Part shown: piece after piece, positions 17,398 through 27,744 of the stretch
How positions within the stretch are numbered: the stretch's first letter is position 1
Layout: each line of letters begins with the position of its first letter
Source: Streptomyces hydrogenans
Lineage (GTDB): Bacteria; Actinomycetota; Actinomycetes; Streptomycetales; Streptomycetaceae
DNA length: 64,000 nucleotides
Reading direction: 5' to 3'
Assembly (NCBI RefSeq): GCF_014656075.1
Contig: NZ_BNBS01000022.1
Location: 1-64,000, forward strand
Made by a program: the position numbers and the translations under genes
Notes under the pieces: generated by a model
The model's input: the letters and a program-made list of their open reading frames with translations, nothing else
The model's database searches: none
What the model was told of the DNA's origin: nothing

Positions 17398-17955
17398 TCA
17401 GTGGTGGTAGCGGTGGACCACCGCGTGGCCCTTGCCCCGCCCGATCATCCACTTGTTCACCGGTGTGGTGACCAGGAAGGCGACGGCGAAGGCGAAGGCG
17501 AGCGCACCCCAGAAGAGGGCGTCGTCCAGGTGGGCGTCCATGGCGCCGGGTACGAGCAGCAGCACGCCGTTGTCGACGATCTCCATCACGAGGATCGAGA
17601 GCGTGTCGGCGGCGAGCGCGACCCTGACGGCGGACCGGAGGTCCAGGCCGGCGGCGAGCACGCCGCGCAGCGTGAGCGCGTAGCCGAAGAAGAACGCCAG
17701 GGCGATCGCGAGGACCATGGTCGGCGCGTTCCCCCAGCCGAGCGCGGTGCCGATGATCATGCCGAGGACCTCGCCGATGGCGCAGCCGGTGAGGCAGTGG
17801 AGGGTGGCCTTCGCCGCCGTGCTCCAGGACGCCGTCCCGCCGCCGTGAGCCGCGTGTCCGGCGTGGCCGCCGTGGTGGTCCGCGTGGTTCTCGTGGCCCT
17901 CGTGTCCGGTGTGACGGTGGTGCGTCTCGTGCGTCTCGTGTGCTTCGTGCTCCAT
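17398..17955 (-). CDS. His-rich DUF4396 membrane protein, possible copper-responsive metal protein
   Basis: A 185-residue protein in which 14 of the first 40 residues are His (EHEAHETHETHH, GHEGHENHADHH), a likely metal-binding arm. It is followed by about four membrane segments. The conserved HCLTGCAIGEVLGM near residue 53 opens the DUF4396 domain, with an acidic IVMEIVDNGVLL segment near 125. The C-terminus is again His-rich (HAVVHRYHH). Its promoter carries a TACCCC-N3-GGGGTA palindrome of the CsoR type (18007-18021). I infer a role in copper or other metal handling; the transport direction and metal are unknown. Confidence 0.8.
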   Translation of the reverse strand: MEHEAHETHETHHRHTGHEGHENHADHHGGHAGHAAHGGGTASWSTAAKATLHCLTGCAIGEVLGMIIGTALGWGNAPTMVLAIALAFFFGYALTLRGVLAAGLDLRSAVRVALAADTLSILVMEIVDNGVLLLVPGAMDAHLDDALFWGALAFAFAVAFLVTTPVNKWMIGRGKGHAVVHRYHH

Positions 17956-18000
17956 GAGGGTGCCCCCAACCTCGGGTAGCGGTTCCTGCTCTCCTCGGGA

Positions 18001-18029
18001 ACCGTATACCCCCTCGGGGTACTCATCAA
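18001..18029 (-). promoter_or_regulatory. Promoter with CsoR-like operator between -35 and -10
   Basis: On the minus strand TTGATG (18024-18029) and TACGGT (18001-18006) are 17 bp apart and form a -35/-10 pair for the DUF4396 gene. The spacer holds TACCCCGAGGGGGTA (18007-18021), an inverted repeat of TACCCC/GGGGTA resembling G-tract operators of copper-sensing CsoR repressors. Confidence 0.65.
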
Positions 18030-18050
18030 TCGGGAATGATCAGAAGTGGA

Positions 18051-18902
18051 TCAGTCCCGGAGCTTCTTGAGCAGCTCGATGTCGGCGACGTGACCTTCCT
18101 TGCCGCCCGGCGTCTCGATGATCAGCGGGACGCCGTCGGTGGCGGGGTGGCGCAGGAGCTCCCGGAACGCGTCCTGGCCGATGTGGCCGACGCCGATGTT
18201 CGCGTGCCGGTCCTTGTGCGCGCCGACGACGTCCTTCGAGTCGTTGGCGTGGATCAGCCGCAGCCGGCCCTCGCCGACCGTGGCGACCAGCTCGTCCAGG
18301 GTCGCCACCGCCCCGCCCGGCGCGGTCAGGTCGTGGCCGGCCGCGAAGATGTGGCAGGTGTCCAGGCAGATCCCCAGCCGGGGGTGGTGGTCGAGCGCGT
18401 CGAAGTACGGGCCGAAGTCCTCCGCCTTGGAGCAGAGCGAGGAGCCCTGGCCTGCCGTGGACTCCAGGAGCAGGTACGGGTCGTCCTCGTGGGTCAGCTC
18501 GTCGAGCAGCGGCAGCAGGTGCTCCCGCACCTGCGCCAGCGCCTCCGCACGGGGACGGCCGCCGGTCGCCGAGCCGGTGTGGACGACCACGCCCCGCGCG
18601 CCGATCTCCCGGCCGCGCCGCAGCGAGTGGCGCAGCGACTCCACCGACTTCTCGACGGTGGCCTCCGTGTGGGAGCCGAAGTTGATCAGATACGGGGCGT
18701 GCACCCAGGCCGAGAGCGACGCGGCGGCGCACTCCTCCCGGAAGCGCTCGTCCTGGGCGGGGTTGCCGGTCGGGGTGGCCCAGCCGCGCGGGTTGGCGAC
18801 GAAGACCTGGACCGTCTCGGCGCCCAGCTCGCGGGCGTAGCCCAGACCGGTCGTGGCGAGACCGCCGGCCACGGGGACGTGGCCGCCGACGGGGTTGCGC
18901 AT
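18051..18902 (-). CDS. nfo: Endonuclease IV (deoxyribonuclease IV), AP-site repair
   Basis: A 283-residue TIM-barrel metal nuclease that cleaves DNA at abasic sites in base excision repair. Family landmarks in order: GGHVPVAGGLA at residues 6-16, VQVFVANPRGW, the first metal His in VHAPYLINF near 68, GVVVHTGSATG near 105 with a metal His, LLLESTAGQGSS near 143 with the metal Glu, GICLDTCHIFAAGHD near 176 with metal Asp/His, RLRLIHANDSKDVVGAHKDRH (shortened here to key residues H, D, H) near 217, and PLIIETPGG near 263. The start is 7 bp after the stop of the PASTA gene, so it is probably in that operon. Confidence 0.92.
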   Translation of the reverse strand: MRNPVGGHVPVAGGLATTGLGYARELGAETVQVFVANPRGWATPTGNPAQDERFREECAAASLSAWVHAPYLINFGSHTEATVEKSVESLRHSLRRGREIGARGVVVHTGSATGGRPRAEALAQVREHLLPLLDELTHEDDPYLLLESTAGQGSSLCSKAEDFGPYFDALDHHPRLGICLDTCHIFAAGHDLTAPGGAVATLDELVATVGEGRLRLIHANDSKDVVGAHKDRHANIGVGHIGQDAFRELLRHPATDGVPLIIETPGGKEGHVADIELLKKLRD

Positions 18903-18909
18903 GGCTCTC

Positions 18910-19911
18910 TCAGATTCCCTTGATCGTGATGGCGACGGTGGAGCCCTCCGGGGCGGTCGTCCCGCCCTCGACGGACTGGCCCGTCACCTTGTCGCCGAGG
19001 AAGGGGAAGGACTTCTCGACCTTCACCTCGAAACCGGCCTCCTCCAGGGCCTCGCGGGCCTCGTCGGTCGTCATGCCGAGCACGTCCGGCACCTCGACCG
19101 GGCGCGGGCCCTTGGAGACCGTCAGGGTGATCGCGTCGCCCTTCGCGGCCCGGCTGCCCTCGGCGAGGGACTGGGCGGCGACCGCGCCGTCGTCCTCGGA
19201 GGAGTGCACCCGCTCCGGCGCGACGGTGACCTTGAGCCCGGCCTCCTGGAGGGTGGCCGTGGCGTCGGCGACGGTCTCGCCGGTCACGTCGGGGACGTCG
19301 ACCGGCGCGCCCTTGCTGACCACCAGGGCGACGGCCGAGTCCGGGGCGCGCTCGGTGCCCGGCTCCGGGTCGGAGCCGATCACCGCGCCCTGGGCGACGG
19401 TCGTGCTGAAGGCGGTGGAGACCACGCCGGGGGCGAGGCCCTGCTCGGTGAGGATCCGCTTCGCCTCGTCGAGCGGCTTGTTCCGCAGGTTGGGCACCTT
19501 CACGATCTCCGGGCCCCGGGAGAGGGTGAGGGTGACGGTGGCGTGGCTGCGGACCCGCTCGCCGGGCGCCGGGTCGACGCCCATCACGGTGCCCCGCTCG
19601 TACGCGTCGCTGAAGGCGCGCTTCGTCGTGCCCAGCTCCAGGCCGGCGTCGGCCAGCCGCTTGCCGGCCGCCTCCTCGGTCTGGCCCAGGACGGCGGGGA
19701 CGCGGGTGAACTGGCCGGCGTTGATGTACCAGACGCCGCCGCCGATGCCCAGCGCGAGCAGGACGCCGAGGACGATCAGGAGCGGGCCGCGCGGGGCCGG
19801 CCGGCGGCGGGGGCGGTCCGCGCCGGGCGGCGGGGGCGCGGGGGTCGCGAGTCGGCTGGTGTGCTGCACCGCGTGCGGGTCGGTGGCCTCGGGCACCGGG
19901 CGGGCGATCAC
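18910..19911 (-). CDS. PASTA-repeat membrane protein, C-terminal half of a split Ser/Thr kinase
   Basis: 333 residues. A proline-rich linker (1-42) leads to one membrane segment (LLIVLGVLLALGIGGGVWYI near 44-63), then four extracellular PASTA domains of about 66 residues. Each PASTA begins with a VPxV/VPDV motif and ends near a VTLTLSRGP/LVVSKGA motif. PASTA domains bind muropeptides or lipid II. In relatives I know, these parts follow the kinase domain in one polypeptide. Here the frame is offset by one base from the kinase gene, and the ATG overlaps its TGA (ATGA). Read upstream of this ATG, the same frame encodes AEERDPGEDRTGVIARP, a natural linker, which favours a frameshift. Confidence 0.8.
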   Translation of the reverse strand: MIARPVPEATDPHAVQHTSRLATPAPPPPGADRPRRRPAPRGPLLIVLGVLLALGIGGGVWYINAGQFTRVPAVLGQTEEAAGKRLADAGLELGTTKRAFSDAYERGTVMGVDPAPGERVRSHATVTLTLSRGPEIVKVPNLRNKPLDEAKRILTEQGLAPGVVSTAFSTTVAQGAVIGSDPEPGTERAPDSAVALVVSKGAPVDVPDVTGETVADATATLQEAGLKVTVAPERVHSSEDDGAVAAQSLAEGSRAAKGDAITLTVSKGPRPVEVPDVLGMTTDEAREALEEAGFEVKVEKSFPFLGDKVTGQSVEGGTTAPEGSTVAITIKGI

Positions 19912-20825
19912 GCCGGTGCGGTCCTCGCCCGGGTCCCGCTCCTCGGCGCGGGCCCGGTGCGCACCGCGTCCAGCTCCGCGTCGGTGAGCGCCGCCCGGGC
20001 CGCCCGGGCCAGCGCCAGCAGCGCCACGGCGTCGTGCGGGCGGACCTCGGGGTTGCGGGCGGTCGCGGCGGCGACCAGCTCGTCCAGCTCCAGCGGCAGC
20101 CCGGGGACGGCGGCGGACGGGGCCGGCACGTCGGTGTTCAGGTGCTGGTAGAGCACCTGGCCCGGGGTGTCGCCGGAGTGCGGCTTGGCGCCCGTCAGCA
20201 TCTCGTACAGGACGACGCCGCAGGCGTACACGTCGGCGCGGGTGTCGGCGGTGCCGTGCTCGATCTGCTCGGGGGCGAGGTAGGAGACGGTGCCGAGGAC
20301 CGCGCCGGTGGTGGCGGTCGCCGAGTTGACCGACCGGACCAGCCCGAAGTCGGCGACCTTGACCCGGCCGTCGTCCCCTATCAGCACGTTCTCCGGCTTC
20401 ATGTCCCGGTGCACGAACCCGGCCCGGTGCGCGGCGCCGAGCGCGGCCAGCACCGGCTCCAGGATGTCCAGGGCGGCGCGGGGCTGGAGGGCGCCGCGCT
20501 CGCGGAGCACGTCGCGCAGGGTGCAGCCGGAGACGTACTCCATCGCCAGGTAGACGTACGCGCCCTCGGCGCCCTGGTCGAAGACGGCGACCACGTTCGG
20601 GTGCGCGAGGCGGGCGACGGACTTCGCCTCGCGGATGAACCGCTCGACGAAGACGGCGTCGGCCGCCAGGGACGGGTGCATCACCTTGAGCGCGAGGACG
20701 CGGTCGAGGCGGGTGTCGACGGCCCGGTAGACCGTGGCCATCCCGCCGACGGCGATGCGCGCGTCGACGCGGTAGCGGCCGTCGAGCAGCCGCCCGACGA
20801 GGGGGTCCTGAAGGGTCGTGTCCAC
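19908..20825 (-). CDS. Ser/Thr protein kinase domain (PASTA kinase, N-terminal half)
   Basis: A 305-residue Hanks-type kinase. The Gly-loop is in IAVGGMATVYRAV near residue 23, the catalytic Lys in VLALKVMHP near 45, HRDMKPENV near 141, DFGLVRSV near 161, and YLAPEQIEHG near 180 after a Thr/Ser-rich activation loop. The membrane segment and PASTA domains expected in the same protein lie in the next frame (18910-19911). The sequence after the kinase domain switches to Arg/Pro/Thr-rich residues just before the stop, as expected after losing one base near 19925-19965. GTG 20825 is chosen because TAGACT ends 7 nt upstream (leaderless). It presumably senses cell wall state together with the PASTA part. 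Confidence 0.85.
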   Translation of the reverse strand: MDTTLQDPLVGRLLDGRYRVDARIAVGGMATVYRAVDTRLDRVLALKVMHPSLAADAVFVERFIREAKSVARLAHPNVVAVFDQGAEGAYVYLAMEYVSGCTLRDVLRERGALQPRAALDILEPVLAALGAAHRAGFVHRDMKPENVLIGDDGRVKVADFGLVRSVNSATATTGAVLGTVSYLAPEQIEHGTADTRADVYACGVVLYEMLTGAKPHSGDTPGQVLYQHLNTDVPAPSAAVPGLPLELDELVAAATARNPEVRPHDAVALLALARAARAALTDAELDAVRTGPAPRSGTRARTAPA

Positions 20826-20832
20826 GGCGTCG

Positions 20833-20838
20833 AGTCTA
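20833..20838 (-). promoter_or_regulatory. -10 hexamer for the kinase gene, leaderless-type
   Basis: TAGACT on the minus strand ends 7 nt before GTG 20825, with no ribosome binding site. Confidence 0.5.
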
Positions 20839-20924
20839 CGAGCCGGTACGGGCACGCCCCGCCCCCCGGCCCCGACCGCAGCACGCTTGTGACGTACCCC
20901 GCGCCCCGGGCCGGGGGGCGCGGG

Positions 20925-23106
<2,182 letters not shown>

Positions 23107-23118
23107 GGGCGTTCCCGC

Positions 23119-23210
23119 CCCTCCCTTCGCCGGCATGACCCGGATCAGGTTCGTACGGTCGGAGGCCGGCCAGCCTCCCTCTCAGCCCGGTGCGTCCGGG
23201 CTCCCGCGAG
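23119..23210 (-). promoter_or_regulatory. TPP (thi-box) riboswitch controlling thiOSG
   Basis: On the minus strand the leader contains the conserved elements in order: CGGGAGCCC, GGGCTGAGAGGGAGG (the CUGAGA core), then GAACCTGATCCGGGTCATGCCGGCGAAGGGAGG (ACCUGAUC plus the pyrophosphate-helix part; key bases at 23121-23155). The thiO ribosome binding site GGGAGG is at the 3' end of the aptamer, so thiamine pyrophosphate binding probably hides it. Confidence 0.93.
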
Positions 23211-23268
23211 TGGTGTGTGCCCGCCACCCTAGCCCCCGGCGGCGGAGCGCCACAGGGGACCTCCCTTC

Positions 23269-23294
23269 CTGACGGTTCGTCAGATGCGTAAGGT
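23269..23294 (+). promoter_or_regulatory. Inverted repeat and -10 before the FAD reductase gene
   Basis: CTGACG-GTT-CGTCAG at 23269-23283 is a perfect 6-bp inverted repeat. TAAGGT at 23289-23294 ends 6 nt before GTG 23301, giving a leaderless-type promoter. The repeat overlaps the -35/-10 spacer, the usual place for a repressor. Confidence 0.5.
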
Positions 23295-23300
23295 GGACGG

Positions 23301-24524
23301 GTGAGCGAGCAGAAGCAGACCCAGCGGCACGTCGTGATCGTCGGCGCGGGCATGGCGGGCGTACAGACCGCCGTCGCCCTGCGCGAACAGGGCTTCGAGG
23401 GCCCCGTCACCCTCATCGGCGCCGAACCCCACCAGCCCTACGACCGGCCCCCGCTCTCCAAGGCCGTCCTCCTCGGCAAGGCCGAGCACTCCGCCTTCGA
23501 CGTCGACTTCGAGTCCCTCGGCGTCGACCTCCGCCTCGGCCTCGACGTCACCGGACTGCGCCCCGCCGAACGCGAGCTCGTCACCGAGGAGGGCCGCTTC
23601 CCGTACGACGTCCTCGTCGTCGCCACCGGCGCCCACCCGCTCACCCTCCCCGGCAGCGAGGGCGTCCCCGGCGTCCACCTGCTGCGCACCCTGGACGACG
23701 CCGTCCGGCTCGGCCCCGTCCTCGCCGCCGGCGGCTCCGTCGTCGTGGTCGGCGCCGGCTGGATCGGCGCCGAGTTCGCCACCGCCGCCCGCGAGGCCGG
23801 CTGCGCCGTCACCGTCGTCGAGGCCGCCGCCCTCCCGCTGGCCGGCGCCCTGCCCGCCGAGGTCACCACCGCCATGGCGGGCTGGTACGCCGAGAGCGGC
23901 GCGGAACTCCTCACCCACGCGCGCGTGGCCACCGTCCGGCCCGGCGCCGTCGTCCTCGCCGACGGCCGGGAACTGCCCGCCGACGCCGTCGTCGTCGGCA
24001 TCGGCGCCCGCCCCGCCACCGGCTGGCTCGAAGGCTCCGGCATCGCCCTCGACCCGAGCGGCGCCGTCACCGCCGACGACCGGCTGCGCACCTCCCTGCC
24101 CGACGTGTACGCGGTCGGCGACTGCGCCTCCTTCCCCTCGGCCCGCTACGGGGAGCGGCTCCTCGTCCACCACTGGGACAACGCCCTCCAGGGCCCCCGC
24201 GCCGTCGCCGCCGGCATCACCGGCATCGAGGGCGCCGCCCCGGAGCCGTACGACCCCGTCCCGTACTTCTGGTCCGAGCAGTTCGGCCGCTTCGTCCAGT
24301 ACGCGGGCCACCACGCGGGCGCCGACGCGCTGGTCAGGCGCGGCGACCCGGCCGGCGCCTCCTGGTCGGTGCTCTGGCTGCGCGCCGGGGTGCCGGTCGC
24401 GCTGCTCGCCGTCGGCCGCCCCCGCGACCTCGCCCAGGGGCGCAAGCTCATCGAGGCCGGCACCCCCCTCGACCCCGAGCGCGCCGCGGACCCGAGCGTC
24501 CCGCTGAAGGCGGCGGTCCGGTAG
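23301..24524 (+). CDS. NAD(P)H-dependent FAD oxidoreductase, ferredoxin-reductase-like
   Basis: A 407-residue class of flavoprotein that reduces ferredoxins (rubredoxin/putidaredoxin reductase family). The FAD motif VVIVGAGMAGVQTAVALRE is at residues 12-30. PYDRPPLSKAVLLG is near 50, ATGAHPLTLPGSEGVPG near 113, and the NAD motif VVVVGAGWIGAEFATAARE near 148. VYAVGDCASFPS near 272 binds FAD, followed by the C-terminal reductase dimer domain. No ferredoxin or P450 gene is adjacent, so its partner is unknown. GTG start after a TAAGGT leaderless-type -10. Confidence 0.88.
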   Translation: MSEQKQTQRHVVIVGAGMAGVQTAVALREQGFEGPVTLIGAEPHQPYDRPPLSKAVLLGKAEHSAFDVDFESLGVDLRLGLDVTGLRPAERELVTEEGRFPYDVLVVATGAHPLTLPGSEGVPGVHLLRTLDDAVRLGPVLAAGGSVVVVGAGWIGAEFATAAREAGCAVTVVEAAALPLAGALPAEVTTAMAGWYAESGAELLTHARVATVRPGAVVLADGRELPADAVVVGIGARPATGWLEGSGIALDPSGAVTADDRLRTSLPDVYAVGDCASFPSARYGERLLVHHWDNALQGPRAVAAGITGIEGAAPEPYDPVPYFWSEQFGRFVQYAGHHAGADALVRRGDPAGASWSVLWLRAGVPVALLAVGRPRDLAQGRKLIEAGTPLDPERAADPSVPLKAAVR

Positions 24525-24620
24525 CGCTCCCGCACGGGGGCGCGCGGTAGCACCCCCGTACGGAGGCGGGCGGGGCGGGCCCGACTACCGACTGTCGGTC
24601 CTTGATGGCAGGCTTGTCCC

Positions 24621-24986
24621 GTGACCGAGATTGACGCAAACATCGATGCTCTCGTCCCCGCCTGGCTCTACCTCCCCGACATCGCGGAGATGCTCGACAT
24701 CGAGGTGACGCGGGTGCGACAGCTGGTGAAGGAGGGCCAGCTGATCGCCGTGCGCCGGGGCGAGAACAACGCCCTCCAGGTGCCCGCCGCCTTCATCCAG
24801 GACGACAAGGTCGTCAAGGGCCTCGCCGGCCTCCTGACGGTCCTGCGGGACGACGGCTTCTCCGACGAGGAGATGCTGGAGTGGCTCTTCACCGCGGACC
24901 CGACCCTGCCCGGTACCCCCGCGCAGGCCCTCGGCGAGAATCGCGGCACGGAGGTGAAGCGCCGCGCCCAGGCGCTCGCCCTCTGA
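24621..24986 (+). CDS. Rv2175c-family DNA-binding protein
   Basis: A 121-residue protein of the actinobacterial Rv2175c family. The N-terminal winged helix-turn-helix is in [20 protein letters not shown] (residues 15-34) and the wing follows ([13 protein letters not shown]). A C-terminal helical domain follows ([20 protein letters not shown]). In mycobacteria the homolog is a substrate of the Ser/Thr kinase PknL. Here a PASTA kinase lies 3.8 kb away in the opposite direction. Its DNA targets are unknown. The GTG at 24621 has no clear ribosome binding site. Confidence 0.85.
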   Translation: MTEIDANIDALVPAWLYLPDIAEMLDIEVTRVRQLVKEGQLIAVRRGENNALQVPAAFIQDDKVVKGLAGLLTVLRDDGFSDEEMLEWLFTADPTLPGTPAQALGENRGTEVKRRAQALAL

Positions 24987-25003
24987 ACCACCGGACCACC
25001 ACC

Positions 25004-25036
25004 GCCGGTGCCGCGGCCCCGCGCCGCGGCACCGGC
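25004..25036 (+). terminator. Perfect 13-bp hairpin between Rv2175c-like gene and thiE
   Basis: GCCGGTGCCGCGG at 25004-25016, a 7-nt loop, and its exact complement at 25024-25036, 17 bp after the upstream stop and 23 bp before thiE. No TPP aptamer elements are present here. Confidence 0.6.
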
Positions 25037-25059
25037 ACCACCCGACGGGGGGAACCACC

Positions 25060-25713
25060 ATGCCCACGCCTCGTGAGCGGCTCGCCGACGCCCGGCTCTA
25101 CCTGTGCACCGACGCCCGGAAGCGCCAGGGGGACCTGCCCGCCTTCCTCGACGCCGTGCTCTCCTCCGGCGTCGACGTCGTGCAGCTCCGCGACAAGGGC
25201 ATGGAGGCCGGGGAGGAGCTGGAGCACCTCGCCGTCCTCGCCGAGGCCGCCCGCCGGCACGGCAAGCTCCTCGCGGTGAACGACCGGGCCGACGTCGCCC
25301 ACGCCATCGGCTCCGACGTCCTCCACCTCGGCCAGGGCGACCTGCCCGTCCCCGCCGCCCGCGCGATCCTCGGCGACGAGGTGCTGATCGGCCGCTCCTG
25401 CCACGCCGAGTCCGAGGTGGCCGCGGCCGCCGCCGAGCCCGGCGTCGACTACTTCTGCACCGGCCCCTGCTGGCCCACCCCCACCAAGCCCGGCCGGTAC
25501 GCCCCCGGCCTCGACCTGGTGCGGTACGCGGCCGGACTCGCCCAGGACCGCCCCTGGTTCGCCATCGGCGGCATCGACGAGACCAACCTGGACGAGGTGC
25601 TGGACGCCGGGGCCCGCCGCATCGTCGTCGTCCGCGCGCTCACCGAGGCCGACGACCCGGCCGCGGCCGCCGCCTCCCTCGCCAAGCGCGTCCGGGAGCG
25701 CGCCGGAGCCTGA
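25060..25713 (+). CDS. thiE: Thiamine-phosphate synthase ThiE
   Basis: A 217-residue TIM-barrel enzyme that joins HMP-pyrophosphate and thiazole phosphate to give thiamine monophosphate. Motifs: [18 protein letters not shown] near residue 33, [20 protein letters not shown] near 67 with the Mg-binding Asp, [10 protein letters not shown] near 110, [16 protein letters not shown] near 131 and [18 protein letters not shown] near 167. GGGGGGAA precedes ATG 25060. Unlike thiOSG it has no TPP riboswitch in front; a hairpin separates it from the upstream gene. Confidence 0.93.
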   Translation: MPTPRERLADARLYLCTDARKRQGDLPAFLDAVLSSGVDVVQLRDKGMEAGEELEHLAVLAEAARRHGKLLAVNDRADVAHAIGSDVLHLGQGDLPVPAARAILGDEVLIGRSCHAESEVAAAAAEPGVDYFCTGPCWPTPTKPGRYAPGLDLVRYAAGLAQDRPWFAIGGIDETNLDEVLDAGARRIVVVRALTEADDPAAAAASLAKRVRERAGA

Positions 25714-25853
25714 CCGGCCGCGCTCCGACCGGCCGCGCCGGAGCCCGACCGGCCGCGCCCCGACCGGTGCGGAACGGCCGGCTCCGCCCCGTACCGGTGT
25801 CCGAAAAGGTGTCCACTACTCGGACGAGGTTTCCGCGCGTCCTGGACCCCGTC
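25714..25853. repeat. Short repeats between thiE and metF
   Basis: Three copies of GACCGGCCGCGC (one with a T variant following) lie between 25712 and 25760, then GACCGGTGCGG. The remaining sequence has no recognisable gene. Confidence 0.45.
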
Positions 25854-25859
25854 TAACCT
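25854..25859 (+). promoter_or_regulatory. -10 hexamer for metF, leaderless-type
   Basis: TAACCT ends 6 nt before ATG 25866 with no ribosome binding site between. Confidence 0.45.
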
Positions 25860-25865
25860 GCCGGT

Positions 25866-26780
25866 ATGGCCCTTGGAACCGCTTCCGTCCGTACGGACCG
25901 CGCCCGCACGGTCCGCGAGATCCTCGCCGCCGGGACGTCGTACTCCTTCGAGTTCTACGCCCCCCGGACGGCCAAGGGCGAGCAGGTCCTCTGGAACGCC
26001 ATGCGCCGCGTCGAGGCCGTCGGCCCCAGCTTCGTCTCGGTGACCTACGGCGCCGGCGGCTCCACCCGCGGCGGCACCGTCAAGGCCACCCAGAAGATCG
26101 CCTCGGACACCACCCTCACCCCGGTCGCCCACCTCACCGCCGTCGACCACTCCGTCGCCGAGCTGCGCAACGTCCTCGGGCAGTACGCCGACGCCGGCAT
26201 CCGCAACATGCTCGCGCTGCGCGGCGACCCGCCCGGCGACCCGCTGGGCGACTGGGTCGAGCACCCCGAGGGCGTCCGCTACGCCGCCGACCTGGTCCGG
26301 CTCATCAAGGAGTCCGGCGACTTCTGCGTGGGCGTCGCCGCCTTCCCGGAGATGCACCCCCGGTCCGCCGACTGGGACACCGACATCCGGCACTTCGTCG
26401 ACAAGTGCCGGGCCGGCGCCGACTACGCGGTCACCCAGATGTTCTTCGACCCGGAGAACTACCTGCGGCTCCGCGACAGCGTCGAGAAGGCCGGCTGCGA
26501 GACCCCGATCATCCCCGAGGTCATGCCCGTCGTGAACGTGAAGACGCTCGACCGGCTGCCCCAGCTCAGCAACGCCGCCTTCCCGGCGGACGTGAAAGAA
26601 CGGATCCTCGCGGTCAAGGACGATCCCGCCGCTGTACGCTCCATCGGTATCGAGTTCGCGACGGAGTTCTGCGCGCGGCTGCTGGCCGAGGGCGTCCCAG
26701 GACTGCACTTCATCACGCTCAACAGCTCCACCGCGACGCTCGAGATCTACGAGAATCTCGGACTGCACCAGCAGTCCTGA
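25866..26780 (+). CDS. metF: 5,10-methylenetetrahydrofolate reductase
   Basis: A 304-residue FAD-dependent TIM-barrel enzyme reducing 5,10-methylene-THF to 5-methyl-THF for methionine synthesis. Family motifs: [14 protein letters not shown] near residue 21 with the catalytic Glu, [15 protein letters not shown] near 57, [13 protein letters not shown] near 88, [12 protein letters not shown] near 115, and [12 protein letters not shown] near 183. [19 protein letters not shown] closes the protein. Length is normal. The ATG sits 6 nt after TAACCT, suggesting a leaderless mRNA. Confidence 0.94.
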   Translation: MALGTASVRTDRARTVREILAAGTSYSFEFYAPRTAKGEQVLWNAMRRVEAVGPSFVSVTYGAGGSTRGGTVKATQKIASDTTLTPVAHLTAVDHSVAELRNVLGQYADAGIRNMLALRGDPPGDPLGDWVEHPEGVRYAADLVRLIKESGDFCVGVAAFPEMHPRSADWDTDIRHFVDKCRAGADYAVTQMFFDPENYLRLRDSVEKAGCETPIIPEVMPVVNVKTLDRLPQLSNAAFPADVKERILAVKDDPAAVRSIGIEFATEFCARLLAEGVPGLHFITLNSSTATLEIYENLGLHQQS

Positions 26781-26834
26781 CCGGTCGTACCCGCCCCGAC
26801 CCGCGGCGGTGGCCGTAGAGAGGGGCTGCGGGGC

Positions 26835-27722
26835 ATGGGGTGGACGGTCCTCTACATCGCGTTCGGCCTGGTGGCGCTCTGGCTGCTGGGCGAAGTGCTC
26901 CTCCAGTACAAGGCCCGGCTGCGCTGGCGCATCCTGGCCTTCTGCGGCTTCCTCGGCGTGGTCGTCGGCGTGCTGCTGCCCTCGGTGGCGGTCATCATCG
27001 CCGGCGCGGTCGCCTTCGCCGCCGGCCAGACCTTCGTGACGCTCTCCTTCCGCCGCGGCTTCTCCACCGGCTGGGCCATCGGCGGCAGCCCCGGCGCCAG
27101 CCGTCGCCGCAAGGCGGGCCCGGCCCCCGAGGCCGGCCCGACCCTGGAGGTCTCCGGCCTCTCCTACGAGGACGCGGAGGCGGCCCACGCCCCGGGCCCC
27201 GACGCCGAGGAGCTGCGCGCCGGCGCCGAGCCGGCCTCCGTCTACGAGCCGCAGCCCCTGCCCGAGGACACCGGCAGCTACGGCGTCTACGGCGGACAGC
27301 ACGAGCAGGCCCCGCAGAACCCCGCCTACGGCGGCTACGACCCGGGCGCCTACGACACCGGTGCCCACGACCCCACCGGCTACGGCACCGGCGGCTACGC
27401 CCCCGCCGGCCAGGACGCCCCCGCGTACGACACCTACGCCGCCGGCTACGAGCAGCAGCCCGGCTACGACTACGGCGCCGCCGGTGCCCCGCAGCAGTAC
27501 GCCGCCTACTCCGACCCGTACATCGGCCCCGGCACCGACGGCCAGCAGTACACCTCGTACCACGGCGACCCCTACGCCCCCTCGTACGGCTACGACACCC
27601 CGCCCGGCGGCGTCTGGGTCCCGCAGCAGCGCGACACCGACGAGCAGCCGCCCCAGGCGCACGCCCCGGGCCAGTACGGCTACGAGCCGTACCCGGACGA
27701 GCAGTCCGGGTACCGCTACTGA
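26835..27722 (+). CDS. Membrane protein with a Tyr/Gly/Pro-rich cytoplasmic-type tail
   Basis: 295 residues, no family I can name. Two membrane segments lie at residues about 2-20 (TVLYIAFGLVALWLLGEVLL) and 35-66 (FCGFLGVVVGVLLPSVAVII). After residue 110 the chain is low-complexity and disordered, with 27 tyrosines in about 185 residues set in GGYDPGAYDTG, AGYEQQPGYDYG and PYAPSYGYD type repeats plus many Gln/Pro. Such tails are typical of assembly or scaffold regions and of tyrosine phosphorylation targets, but no function is known here. GAGAGGGG precedes the ATG. It converges on the CrtI-like gene. Confidence 0.75.
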   Translation: MGWTVLYIAFGLVALWLLGEVLLQYKARLRWRILAFCGFLGVVVGVLLPSVAVIIAGAVAFAAGQTFVTLSFRRGFSTGWAIGGSPGASRRRKAGPAPEAGPTLEVSGLSYEDAEAAHAPGPDAEELRAGAEPASVYEPQPLPEDTGSYGVYGGQHEQAPQNPAYGGYDPGAYDTGAHDPTGYGTGGYAPAGQDAPAYDTYAAGYEQQPGYDYGAAGAPQQYAAYSDPYIGPGTDGQQYTSYHGDPYAPSYGYDTPPGGVWVPQQRDTDEQPPQAHAPGQYGYEPYPDEQSGYRY

Positions 27723-27744
27723 GGTCCCGTCCGGCCGGGCCCGG

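Noticed and set aside
23107..23136. Longer thiO start at ATG 23136
   Set aside because: The codon lies in the conserved 3' part of the TPP riboswitch, upstream of the ribosome binding site used for ATG 23106.
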